Positions 25,673 to 34,044 of a stretch of 47,820 nt of DNA are shown here, one piece after another. The notes beneath the pieces were generated by a model, which saw only the letters and a list, made by a program, of their open reading frames with translations, was not told the origin of the DNA and did not search any database. The DNA is taken from assembly GCF_900218065.1 (NCBI RefSeq), contig NZ_OBMU01000002.1, positions 168,556 through 216,375 on the forward strand, written 5' to 3'. The stretch's first letter is position 1. Every line of letters begins with the position of its first letter. The stretch comes from Novosphingobium sp. Chol11. GTDB lineage: Bacteria > Pseudomonadota > Alphaproteobacteria > Sphingomonadales > Sphingomonadaceae. The position numbers and the translations under genes were made by a program.

Positions 25673-26791
25673 ATGAATGAACAGCTCTCCCTGACAGGCA
25701 CCTTTCTTCGTGCCGCAGCGGCTGGTCTGGAATCCGACATCGATCGGTTCGAAGATCTGCTTTTCAAAAATGATGACCTTGCTGGCAAAGTGCGGCTGCT
25801 AACCTATGCCGGCTACCGCAACGCCCATGAACTGCGTGTCTCAGGCCGCGTAATCCGTTACAGAGAGCCGCTCAATGCTGGCGAGGGAACATTGTCGCGA
25901 CTGCGGGCGATGATGGCGATCTACAATAGTGAGGAGGTGCCCGGCGTCTGCGTGCGGTGCCATGCTTGTGGCGGGACTGCCGAGACGCGGTCCGATGAAG
26001 AGGGCTATTTCAGCTTCGCGCTTCCGATCGACAAGCCGCTACCGGATGCCACGAGCTGGGAAAGCGCGACGCTCTGGACGCCTGAGCAGGAGGCGCAATC
26101 GGCCAGCATCAGGGTGCCCATCATGGCACCTGCTGCGGATGATCATTGGGGCGTCATTTCCGACATTGACGATACAATCATCGAAACTGGTGCGACCAAT
26201 TTCGTCAAGAACTGGCGCCGTGTGCTGGTCGATCAGCCGGACGACCGGCTGGCGGTGCCGGGGGCAGCAAAGCTCTACCAGATGATCGCGCATGACCATC
26301 AGGAACCCGTCCGGCCCTTCTTCTATGTGTCGTCCAGTCCGTGGAATCTCTATGGCTTCATTGCCGAGTTCATGGGGTTGAACGGGATCCCGCATGGGCC
26401 GATGTTCCTGACGGACTATGGTATCGACCGGGACAAGCTACTCAAGGTCGCGCATGGTACACATAAGCTGGCCGCCATCGAGGCGATCCTCTCATTCTAT
26501 CCACAATTACGGTTCTTGCTGATTGGCGATAATGGGCAGCATGACGTGGAAATATACGCGCGCGCCGTTCAAGATTTTCCCGGCAGAGTGGCTGCGGTGT
26601 TCATCAGGGATGTTGAGGGAAGCTGCAAGCAGGGAACGAAGGCAGGGTTGCTGAACGGCATCGAGGCGGACGGCATTCCGGTCTACTGCGGAGCGGGCTT
26701 TAACGATGCTCTGACAGCCGCGAAAGAGCTTGAGCTTGATCGGCCGCTGGAAGCTGCAAAGGCGATAAGCGCAAAAGACCTGAGACCATGA
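25673..26791 (+). CDS. App1-type phosphatidate phosphatase (DUF2183)
   Basis: The 372-residue protein has the HAD-like DxDxT catalytic motif in WGVISDIDDTIIETGATNF, followed by RPFFYVSSSPWNLYGFIAEF, KLAAIEAILSFYPQLRFLLI and GDNGQHDVEIY. These define the App1 family, named for a yeast phosphatidate phosphatase linked to endocytosis. The N-terminal part (about 1-150) is specific to bacterial members, with RLLTYAGYRNAHELRVSGRV. It is 12 bp ahead of a DUF3616 gene, with which it forms an operon. Expected reaction: phosphatidate to diacylglycerol, by family. Confidence 0.88.
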   Translation: MNEQLSLTGTFLRAAAAGLESDIDRFEDLLFKNDDLAGKVRLLTYAGYRNAHELRVSGRVIRYREPLNAGEGTLSRLRAMMAIYNSEEVPGVCVRCHACGGTAETRSDEEGYFSFALPIDKPLPDATSWESATLWTPEQEAQSASIRVPIMAPAADDHWGVISDIDDTIIETGATNFVKNWRRVLVDQPDDRLAVPGAAKLYQMIAHDHQEPVRPFFYVSSSPWNLYGFIAEFMGLNGIPHGPMFLTDYGIDRDKLLKVAHGTHKLAAIEAILSFYPQLRFLLIGDNGQHDVEIYARAVQDFPGRVAAVFIRDVEGSCKQGTKAGLLNGIEADGIPVYCGAGFNDALTAAKELELDRPLEAAKAISAKDLRP

Positions 26792-26803
26792 GGATCGCTT
26801 AGC

Positions 26804-27859
26804 ATGACCATGTGGTCTGACCCGGCTACCCCTGTCGATCAGGTGGAGCTTCGTTTCGGCGAGGGGCAGGATACTAAGCTCCTGCAGAACTTCTCTGGGG
26901 CGACCCGCTACAGGGACAGCCTGTTCCTCGCCGCCGATGAGCGTTGCGGTATCGACCGGCTCAGTCTGGAGGGTGGCATATGGGCAGACCATCACTGTTT
27001 TCAGCTGAGCAGTTTGTTGGACCTGGCGGATCCGGACGACGAAGCTGACCTGGAAGGGCTTGCAGTCGACGATGGTTGGCTGTGGATCGTCGGCAGCCAT
27101 GCGCGCACGCGTCCAAAGCTGGGGAAGAAAAACGAGGACTGTATCGATCTCGACGAACTCGCGGACCTCAATGACACCCGACCTAGATGCCTGTTGGCTC
27201 GCATTCCTCTAAAGCAGCAAGGCAGGCAGTGGCTCCCGATTCACCAAGATGGGAAGCGCAGAAGCGGGCTGGTGCGGCAGACGAAGCGCGGCAATGCTCT
27301 ATCCAAGCAGTTGCGTAAGGATCCGCTTCTTGCTCCTTTCACCAGGATCCCGGCTAAGGAGGGTGGGATCGACGTAGAGGGGGTCGCCGTTCTGGGGAGC
27401 CGGGTTGCGCTCGGCCTGCGCGGGCCGGTCATCAGAACCCATGCCGTTCTTCTTGAAATGGAGATCGTCGGCAAAAAGTCGGGCTCGCTTGAGTTGGTGG
27501 GCCCCATCGCCAAGCGGCTGCTTGATTTGGAAGGGCTCGGCATCCGGGATCTCAAACGCTGCGGCGACGATCTCCTCATTCTTGCTGGGCCGACGGTGGG
27601 ACTGAGCGGTCCCTGTGCAATTTACAGGTGGGTTGGCTGGGCCCAGGATCCAGTGCAGCACGAACAAAGGGTTCGGCTGCACAGGCCAGAGCATCTGATA
27701 GACCTGCCGTTTGGGCGCGGGGTCGATCATCCGGAGGGTCTGGCGCTTTGGCCTAGCAAAGATAATGCAATTCTGGTCGTGTGCGACAGCCCTTCTGTTG
27801 AGCGGCTTGATACCGCCCGTAAGATCCTGAAGGCTGATCTTTTCAAGTTGCCCCTTTAG
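26804..27859 (+). CDS. DUF3616 protein
   Basis: The 351-residue protein begins MTMWSDPATPVDQVELRFGE and has DUF3616 landmarks: FLAADERCGIDRLSLEGG, DLEGLAVDDGWLWIVGSHAR, GGIDVEGVAVLGSRVALGLR and RGVDHPEGLALWPSKDN. Repeated strand-turn units suggest a beta-propeller. The function is unknown. It is co-transcribed with the App1-type phosphatase and may be under the EcfG promoter candidate upstream. Confidence 0.88.
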   Translation: MTMWSDPATPVDQVELRFGEGQDTKLLQNFSGATRYRDSLFLAADERCGIDRLSLEGGIWADHHCFQLSSLLDLADPDDEADLEGLAVDDGWLWIVGSHARTRPKLGKKNEDCIDLDELADLNDTRPRCLLARIPLKQQGRQWLPIHQDGKRRSGLVRQTKRGNALSKQLRKDPLLAPFTRIPAKEGGIDVEGVAVLGSRVALGLRGPVIRTHAVLLEMEIVGKKSGSLELVGPIAKRLLDLEGLGIRDLKRCGDDLLILAGPTVGLSGPCAIYRWVGWAQDPVQHEQRVRLHRPEHLIDLPFGRGVDHPEGLALWPSKDNAILVVCDSPSVERLDTARKILKADLFKLPL

Positions 27860-28259
27860 GTCTGCTTGGAAGACTGCTCACCAGCTATAATCGTTGCAGG
27901 AGGTGCCGGCTGACCCGGAGCACCATCCCGCGGCCAGCGGTTCCCATTTCGGAGGTGAGCGGAAGGTCCGCTGCTGAGAACAAATGAATGGCACCCAGAC
28001 GACCACAAAGGGTCGAAAATCAAAGGTGCGAGGTTAGGCATTGGCTTGCCGATTGGTTCATGCCGCGGCACCTCTCGCAGCGATCCCATGATAACGACGA
28101 CTCGCTCCCTGCAATTCGGCTGCGGCACAGCTCGAAAGCTAGGATCATGTTGAGGTGCGCTACCGTGGGTCTGCCTTCCCTGGGAAATAAACAGGCGGGC
28201 TATCTACCGCGTGCAAGCTAAAGACGATCAATAGCTCACGCCGACAGCGCACAGAGTTC
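27860..28259. other. Intergenic stretch with repeat copy E
   Basis: 400 bp between convergent genes with repeat copy E at 27959-28015. Nothing else is recognised. Confidence 0.6.
27959..28015 (+). repeat. 57-bp dispersed repeat, copy E
   Basis: gcggaaggtccgctgctgag, aacaaatgaatggcacccag and acgaccacaaagggtcg. The palindromic left arm is perfect (gcgga-agg-tccgc), the centre is more diverged than in copies A to D. Confidence 0.8.
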
Positions 28260-29150
28260 TCACCAGTAACGACCGGTGTTTAGGCACTGTTGCCACCGCC
28301 GCATGGCGCGCATCTTTCCTGTCGTGTCGGAGGAGAGAGCCGCGTCGGCCTGATATTTCTGCTGACATTCCACCTTTCGACTTGCGGGCGGGTTGGATGT
28401 GGAAGGCTTCGCAGTGGCAGTTCCCAGCAGCGCCTTCATCTCGGGTGAGGTGGCGAGTTGAGGCGCGGTCTGGCCATCCTTGTTGCGGATAGTTCGTTTG
28501 GCCCCGTGATCTAGTAGGATCTTGGCCAAAGCAACCCGATCCCGATCTGCGGCGTGATGAAGTAGCGTCCAGCCATATTGGTCCTGATCATCCACACCGA
28601 CACAGTCTTCGATCAATCCGGTTAACTCGTCGGGATGATTGTACCAGATCGCATCCTTGGCCTTCAGAAATGGGCGCATGGCAGGGGACCGCCCGTCATT
28701 CACCTGTTCCGACCGAACCATAGCGCACATACCGTTTCCGGCAGGCTGTGTTGGCTGCGGGCGGCCGACGGCAGCGCCACCCGTCTGGCCAGCTGATCCA
28801 GCTGCGGTCGATGCTTTAACCATGGCCTTGCGAATTTCAGCCTGAACCATGGTTCCCAGAGCCATCTGATAAGGCGTGCTGCCCGAGCGTGATTTTAGGC
28901 TTGGATCGGCACCGCGAGCGAGGAGCGCCCTTACCATTTCGAGGTTCCCGGCATCCGCAGCATAGTGAAGAAGACTGAAGCCTTCCTCGGCTTGCATATT
29001 CACATCGAACTGACCGCTGTCCACAATCCTCAGAGCCTCAGCATTTTGCTTAACTCCCAGATAATAGCGTGCATCATCGAAGGGATCGCCTGCAATGGCG
29101 GCAGAAGACATAAAGAGGGCAGTTAACCCTATCAGCATATTACGGAACAA
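28260..29150 (-). CDS. Secreted ankyrin-repeat protein
   Basis: A signal peptide (MLIGLTALFMSSAAIAGDPF) precedes two ankyrin pairs: EEGFSLLHYAADAGNLEMVR with ALLARGADPSLKSRSGSTPY, and QYGWTLLHHAADRDRVALAK with ILLDHGAKRTIRNKDGQTA. Between them is a low-complexity linker and an insert with two Cys (NGMCAMVRSEQ, LIEDCVGVDD). The C-terminal tail has Cys pairs and MRRWQQCLNTGRYW. The frame begins with TTG at 29150, which has GGGGGAG at proper distance; the ATG at 29138 lacks a ribosome site but is also possible. Periplasmic ankyrin proteins mediate protein contacts; no partner is evident. Confidence 0.85.
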   Translation of the reverse strand: MFRNMLIGLTALFMSSAAIAGDPFDDARYYLGVKQNAEALRIVDSGQFDVNMQAEEGFSLLHYAADAGNLEMVRALLARGADPSLKSRSGSTPYQMALGTMVQAEIRKAMVKASTAAGSAGQTGGAAVGRPQPTQPAGNGMCAMVRSEQVNDGRSPAMRPFLKAKDAIWYNHPDELTGLIEDCVGVDDQDQYGWTLLHHAADRDRVALAKILLDHGAKRTIRNKDGQTAPQLATSPEMKALLGTATAKPSTSNPPASRKVECQQKYQADAALSSDTTGKMRAMRRWQQCLNTGRYW

Positions 29151-29237
29151 AGTTATCTACTCCCCCAAAAGTGGCATGTACTGCCTCTATATTGCCTCCA
29201 CCGCCGAGGTGCAGCTTATGGGTGCGCACGCTCATGA

Positions 29238-29483
29238 CTATTTCCTGCGCCGCCGTCGCACGGCGCGGGCGCAGAACTCGCTCAGTGCTGCAACCAAGAG
29301 CGCTAGAACGGTCGCTGCCAAGAGGACGAGAAGACCGATCAGCACCCATCCGGCGATCTCGGTTCCCCCGTCGATCCCGCAGCAGCGTATGCTCACAACT
29401 CCATAGGCGAGGGGTGCTAATAAGGCGATGGCACCGGCGAAAGCCAAGGCGGCGGAAATTTTCGCCGCCCAACTGATCTGCAA
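29238..29483 (-). CDS. Small two-helix membrane protein
   Basis: The 81-residue protein has two hydrophobic segments, AALAFAGAIALLAPLAYGVV and GWVLIGLLVLLAATVLALLV, with RCCG between them and a strongly basic end (RRRRRK). It starts with TTG 2 bp after the stop of the repeat-containing secreted protein, so it is probably translated by coupling. No family recognised. Confidence 0.6.
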   Translation of the reverse strand: MQISWAAKISAALAFAGAIALLAPLAYGVVSIRCCGIDGGTEIAGWVLIGLLVLLAATVLALLVAALSEFCARAVRRRRRK

Positions 29484-29485
29484 CT

Positions 29486-29860
29486 TCAGTTTTGCACCCA
29501 GACCTTCATGTTCGCACCGCCAGCGGAGACGACGTTCGCTCCTCCTGCTGAGACAACATTGGCGCCGCCTGCGGAAACGACTCCTGCGCCACCCACAACA
29601 GGGTATTTTTGGCCGTTAAATTCCACAACCGCCGAACCGTCTTTGACGTGAACCTTGGCTCCTGCAGGCACGCGCAGATCGATCTGCTTCTTACGGTGGT
29701 AGGGGAATTGCGGACCGTTATTATTGTCCCACGGAGCGCAGCCCCAAACGAAGATGTTGACCACCCCATTGCATCCGGTGCCAGCTTCAGCCGGCACAGC
29801 GGTCATCCCGACTGTGACTAGACCCGCAGCAACGGCCACGGCCCGAACATGTGAACGCAT
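29486..29860 (-). CDS. Secreted protein with VVSAGGAN tandem repeats
   Basis: A signal peptide (MRSHVRAVAVAAGLVTVGMT, ending PAEAG) is followed by a short domain with two Cys (GTGCNGVVNIFVWGCAPWDN), FPYHRKKQIDLRVPAGAKVH and FNGQKYPVVGGAG. Residues 94-117 are three exact copies of VVSAGGAN, then MKVWVQN ends the protein. The repeat units differ by silent changes at the DNA level, so the peptide sequence seems to be kept by selection. I do not know the family. The pattern would fit a beta-rich, surface or cell-wall-contacting protein. Confidence 0.75.
   Translation of the reverse strand: MRSHVRAVAVAAGLVTVGMTAVPAEAGTGCNGVVNIFVWGCAPWDNNNGPQFPYHRKKQIDLRVPAGAKVHVKDGSAVVEFNGQKYPVVGGAGVVSAGGANVVSAGGANVVSAGGANMKVWVQN
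29510..29581 (-). repeat. Three 24-bp coding tandem repeats (VVSAGGAN)
   Basis: Three adjacent 24-bp units each encode VVSAGGAN. The units have several synonymous differences from each other, showing the array is not a recent expansion. Confidence 0.85.
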
Positions 29861-30031
29861 AGATCCCCCAATAGTCTCCCAAACAGCCGAGGCTGCTAAA
29901 AGGCTGATTTAGCTAAGTGAAGCGTCAAGGGAAAGTAAAAAGCACAGCATGATCCCACATGGATGTCATTCTCCTAAAATTCTCGAGATCGAGCTCATCG
30001 TCGATGAAACATCACCCATTCACTAAAATAG

Positions 30032-30076
30032 ATCAATGATCTTAGTTGATGCGTTTTTCCGCCGTCGATCATTGAT
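30032..30076. repeat. 10-bp inverted repeat with 25-bp spacer
   Basis: atcaatgatc (30032-30041) and gatcattgat (30067-30076) are perfect inverted copies. Each arm also carries the near-palindrome gatcattgatc. The location between divergent genes suggests an operator, but the regulator is unknown. Confidence 0.4.
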
Positions 30077-30189
30077 TATGCGAGATAGCTGGACTTCTCC
30101 GGCATGTGGAATAGGAAAACTGTAGATACGCCTCTGTGGTTTGATGCGGTTATACTTTCGGACACGCTTTTGTCCGGGCGAAGGCTAGA

Positions 30190-30246
30190 GCGGACGGTCC
30201 GCAGCTCGCGAGCGCAAATTGTCATCTTAGCGGCTTGAGGGTGTCG
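30190..30246 (+). repeat. 57-bp dispersed repeat, degenerate copy F
   Basis: gcggacggtccgca (perfect palindrome gcggac-g-gtccgc), caaattgtcatcttagcggc and agggtgtcg. It has exactly the same length as copies A to E but weaker identity in the right half. It lies 57 bp before the DUF485 gene. Confidence 0.65.
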
Positions 30247-30302
30247 GGCTTGCAATCCCATGCTTCAACCCTATCGTCACGCAACAAAGGGGGGGTGCGG
30301 TT

Positions 30303-30623
30303 ATGACCGATGGAGAGGAAGCGGCGCTGATTTCGGCTATGACAGCCGACACGCGCTATGTGATGTTGGTAAGACGTCGCTCGCGGCTCGGCTGGTGGTT
30401 GTCGGCAATAATCTTCCTTACCTTCCTGGGATATTTGATGCTGATCGCGTTCGACAAGGCGCTGCTGGGAACGCCCATTGCGGGAGGCGTTACTTCTCTT
30501 GGTATTCCGGTCGGCCTTGGCGTTATCCTGCTCGCCGTAGCTCTGACTGCCACCTACGTCGTCTACGCCAATCGCCATTTTGACGCAGCTATGGCGAACA
30601 TTCTGAAGGATCATGGCGCATGA
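30303..30623 (+). CDS. DUF485 membrane protein (ActP partner)
   Basis: The 106-residue protein has two membrane helices, [20 protein letters not shown] and [20 protein letters not shown], and a C-terminal [18 protein letters not shown] typical of DUF485. These proteins are encoded beside acetate permeases (YjcH-ActP in E. coli). The gene overlaps actP by the sequence ATGA, so translation is coupled. Confidence 0.92.
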   Translation: MTDGEEAALISAMTADTRYVMLVRRRSRLGWWLSAIIFLTFLGYLMLIAFDKALLGTPIAGGVTSLGIPVGLGVILLAVALTATYVVYANRHFDAAMANILKDHGA

Positions 30624-32323
30624 AGGCTGCTTTGGCTGCCCTCACTTTTCCGTTGATCCTTCTGCCGGCACCGGGTTTCGCTGCTGCGCTAGAGGGGGAA
30701 GCTCAGCGTCAGCCGATCAACTGGGTAGCGATCGCCATGTTTGTGGCCTTCGTCGGGCTGACACTTTGGATTACCAAGGCCGCCGCCGCGCGGACGCGCA
30801 CCGCGTCGGATTTCTATACGGCTGGCGGCGGCATCACGGGCTTTCAAAACGGCTTGGCCATGGCTGGCGACTACATGTCGGCGGCCTCTTTCCTTGGTAT
30901 TTCGGCACAGATTTTCAATGATGGCTATGACGGCCTCATCTACTCGACAGGCTTCCTCGTTGGCTGGCCGATCCTGCTCTTCCTGATGGCGGAACGGCTG
31001 CGAAACCTGGGGCGATATACCTTTGCTGATGTGGCGTCCTATCGCTTCGCCCAAGCGCCGGTTCGCAGCTTCGCGGCGGCCAGCACGTTGCTGGTCGTCA
31101 GCTTTTACCTGATTGCGCAGATGGTCGGAGCCGGACAACTCATCAAGCTCCTGTTCGGCCTCCCCTATACCGTTGCAGTGCTGATCGTCGGCATCCTCAT
31201 GATGCTCTACGTGTTGTTCGGAGGTATGCGCGCCACAACGTGGGTCCAGATCATAAAAGCGGTGCTGCTGCTCGGCGGGGCGAGCTTCATGGCGTTCATG
31301 GTCATGGCGCATATGGGCTTTTCATTTGAGGCCCTCTTTGCTCGCGCTGTAGAGGTGAAAGCGGGCGCCGCGCTTGCAAAGGGGGTGAACGGAGTTGAAG
31401 CCGCGGCGCAAGGCCGGTCGATCATGGCGCCAGGCAACTTCATCAAGGATCCCGTTTCCGCCATTTCGTTTGGCCTGGCGCTGATGTTGGGTACTGCGGG
31501 CCTGCCCCACATTCTCATGCGCTTCTTCACCGTTCCTGACGCCAAGGAAGCGCGCAAATCCGTGCTCTGGGCCACAGGCTGGATAGGCTATTTCTATATC
31601 CTCACTTTCATCATCGGCTTCGGAGCGATCGTGCTCGTCGGGACTGAGCCCAGTTATCTAGACGCAGAAGGAGCGCTGCGGGGCGGCGGCAATATGGCCG
31701 CCATCCATCTCGCGCACGCAATCGGCGGCAACGCCTTTCTTGGCTTCATTTCAGCGGTCGCCTTTGCGACTATCCTAGCTGTCGTAGCTGGGTTGACGCT
31801 GTCCGGAGCCTCGGCAGTGAGCCATGATCTTTATGCCACCGTATTTAGACACGGCAACGCTACGTCCGCAGACGAACTCCGCATGTCACGTCTGACCACC
31901 CTGGCGCTTGGCGCATTGGCGGTTCTGTTGGGCCTGGTGTTCGAAAAGCAAAATGTCGCTTTCATGGTCAGCCTGGCCTTCGCGCTGGCAGCTTCAGGGA
32001 ATTTTCCGGTGCTTATTCTCTCGTTGCTTTGGAGCGGATGTACTACACGCGGCGCTGCATGTGGCGGCACAATCGGGCTGCTCACTGCTTTTGTGCTCAC
32101 TCTGCTCTCACCAGCAGTGTGGACCAACACCTTCGATCTCGGAACTGCGCCATTCCCCTATAGTTCAGCAGCGATCTTTTCAGTTCCTGCGGGCTTCATC
32201 GCAATTTGGCTGATCTCGCTTTTGGATCGCTCCCAGCGCGCTGTGATCGACAAGGCGGGCTATCCGGCGCAACGGGTGCGGGCGGAGACTGGCATAGGAG
32301 CTTTTGCCGCGAGCGATCACTGA
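30620..32323 (+). CDS. actP: Cation/acetate symporter, SSS family
   Basis: The 567-residue protein has an N-terminal signal-like segment and about 13 helices. Typical ActP stretches are [60 protein letters not shown] and [20 protein letters not shown]. ActP takes up acetate and related short acids, and in E. coli glycolate and tellurite, with sodium or protons. It is coupled to the DUF485 gene and converges with an antiporter gene. Confidence 0.94.
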   Translation: MKAALAALTFPLILLPAPGFAAALEGEAQRQPINWVAIAMFVAFVGLTLWITKAAAARTRTASDFYTAGGGITGFQNGLAMAGDYMSAASFLGISAQIFNDGYDGLIYSTGFLVGWPILLFLMAERLRNLGRYTFADVASYRFAQAPVRSFAAASTLLVVSFYLIAQMVGAGQLIKLLFGLPYTVAVLIVGILMMLYVLFGGMRATTWVQIIKAVLLLGGASFMAFMVMAHMGFSFEALFARAVEVKAGAALAKGVNGVEAAAQGRSIMAPGNFIKDPVSAISFGLALMLGTAGLPHILMRFFTVPDAKEARKSVLWATGWIGYFYILTFIIGFGAIVLVGTEPSYLDAEGALRGGGNMAAIHLAHAIGGNAFLGFISAVAFATILAVVAGLTLSGASAVSHDLYATVFRHGNATSADELRMSRLTTLALGALAVLLGLVFEKQNVAFMVSLAFALAASGNFPVLILSLLWSGCTTRGAACGGTIGLLTAFVLTLLSPAVWTNTFDLGTAPFPYSSAAIFSVPAGFIAIWLISLLDRSQRAVIDKAGYPAQRVRAETGIGAFAASDH

Positions 32324-32440
32324 TACTCTCGCGAGGTTGGGCGCGGCGAGTACCGGTATTAGCGGCAGCTTTCCGGAGCTTCATCTCTGCTCGGGAAGGA
32401 TCGTCTTGGGTCGCTCTCGCTGGCATGGGCGAGCGCTGGA

Positions 32441-33736
32441 TCAGGCTTTGCCCCGATCATGAGCCTCATCCGTCGTCTCGCCCTTGTCCGGATCACGCCC
32501 CTCGCGGCGATCCAACCACCGCATAGCGGGCGTCACCGTTAGGCCATGAAGCAGGATTGAGACCAAAGCCGCCAGACCCACGACGGCCCAGAGGCGGTCC
32601 GGGTCACCAACATCCATGTGGTTAAGCCCATAAGCGAGATAGTAGAAGGAGCCGACACCGCGTATACCGAAGAAAGCGATCGTCAGATTTTCAAAGCGGT
32701 TCGCCTGGAAGCCCGTTAGCGCGACGAGCCCTGTGGCAGGCCGCACCACAAGCAGGATCAGCAGCACAAATGCCGCGTCCATTGCTTGGAGTGGGGCAAG
32801 CAGACCGGTTATGAGAGCTCCGCCGAACAGGAGCAGGAGAACCATCATGGCAAGGCGTTCGATCTGCTCGGTAAGATCGTGCATTTGCACGTTGAACTCA
32901 TGGTCGCGATGTGACGCACGCAGCGTCAGCGCCGTTACAAAAACCGCCAGGAAGCCATAGCAGTTGATGATTTCCGTAGCGCCATAGGAGATGAACGTGG
33001 CGGCGATGGCAATCAGGCCATCGCCGGTCTTCGCGAGCTTCGTCTCTGCCGGAATATGGAAGGTCAGCCATCCAAAGAGTTTACCAATCAACCAGCCGCC
33101 GCCCACGCCTGCAACTACCTCCCAGACTACATTGACGCCGAACCAGCGGCCAAACCATGGCTCCCCGGCACTCGCTGCGAGCACGATGGCGAGATGGACG
33201 AACGGAAAGGCAAGGCCGTCATTGAGCCCTGCTTCCGAGGTCAGCCCGAACCGGACTTCATCTTCTTCACCGCTCCGAGGAGGGCCGACCTGAACATCGG
33301 CGGCAAGAACGGGATCGGTGGGCGCGAGGCTGGCGGCGAGCAAGAGAGCGATGCTCCATGGCAGGCCCAGCAAGGCCGCGCCCATCAGCGTGATGATGCC
33401 GATGCCGAGCGGCATGGTGATCGCAAGCAAACGCCAGGTTACGCCCCAGCGCCGCCAGTGAAAGGGGCGGTCAAGCTTCAACCCTGCGCCCATCAGTGCG
33501 ATAATCACCACAAATTCGCTGAAGCGTTCGGTGATAACGGGATAGTTGATCGGCGAAGGCCGGAACTTCACCTCCGGCAAACAGAAGATGCCAGCGCCTA
33601 TGAGGATGCACACGATGGGTAACGACAGCGGGAGCTTTTTCAGCGCAAGCGGCAGCCAAGCGACCAGCGCTATCAGGAACCCCGCGCCTGTCAGCATCAG
33701 AATATACGGCTCGGGCGCAGTGAAAGGCAGATCCAT
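32441..33736 (-). CDS. Na+/H+ antiporter, CPA1-type
   Basis: The start is ATG 33736 (MDLPFTAPEPYILMLTGAGF); the codon before it is TTG. The 431-residue protein has about 12 helices with ASLAPTDPVLAADVQVGPPR (the transport-site Asp in a TDP motif), EVRFGLTSEAGLNDGLAFPF (an ND motif) and GIRGVGSFYYLAYGLNHMDV. These are features of bacterial CPA1 antiporters that exchange sodium or potassium for protons. The C-terminus matches a relic at 25295-25468. It is convergent with actP. Confidence 0.92.
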   Translation of the reverse strand: MDLPFTAPEPYILMLTGAGFLIALVAWLPLALKKLPLSLPIVCILIGAGIFCLPEVKFRPSPINYPVITERFSEFVVIIALMGAGLKLDRPFHWRRWGVTWRLLAITMPLGIGIITLMGAALLGLPWSIALLLAASLAPTDPVLAADVQVGPPRSGEEDEVRFGLTSEAGLNDGLAFPFVHLAIVLAASAGEPWFGRWFGVNVVWEVVAGVGGGWLIGKLFGWLTFHIPAETKLAKTGDGLIAIAATFISYGATEIINCYGFLAVFVTALTLRASHRDHEFNVQMHDLTEQIERLAMMVLLLLFGGALITGLLAPLQAMDAAFVLLILLVVRPATGLVALTGFQANRFENLTIAFFGIRGVGSFYYLAYGLNHMDVGDPDRLWAVVGLAALVSILLHGLTVTPAMRWLDRREGRDPDKGETTDEAHDRGKA

Positions 33737-34044
33737 CAACCGCTAACGCGCCGGTTGCAAGGACGTTGCTGGCCCTCTCTCCACCGCGTACCCTCACATT
33801 CCATAGCAGCGACTGTACGGCCTCCATCAACCGCTCAATAGCTGTGGCCGACATGCAGTTTGCTGGGGGACCGGACGCCTCGCCCTGCTGCCCTTTTCGC
33901 AGGCAAATGCCACTTCTGCGGACGCCCATGTCCTTGCGGAGCTAGGCTCTTGATGGTCTTCGTCAGAGGCTTGACGTAGATCGCTGCACCGTGGAACCTC
34001 CCTTGAAAGAGGGTCCCGAAACCACTGTTCGAGAGGATTGAGCC
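33737..34044. other. Intergenic stretch before the SDR gene
   Basis: About 300 bp between divergent genes with no gene recognised. GGAACCTCC at 33993 resembles an EcfG -35 element but has no CGTT at the right spacing. GAGAGGAT (34028-34035) is the ribosome site of the SDR gene. Confidence 0.5.

Larger units (their letters stand above)
29861..30302. other. AT-richer intergenic region between divergent genes
   Basis: About 440 bp. It contains an inverted repeat (30032-30076), repeat copy F (30190-30246) and the leader of the DUF485 gene, with the ribosome site AGGGGGGG. Promoters for both sides should lie here. No gene seen. Confidence 0.6.

Noticed and set aside
33993..34015. EcfG-like -35 (GGAAC) before the Tat-SDR gene
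   Set aside because: No CGTT at 16-17 bp; GGAAC alone is common.
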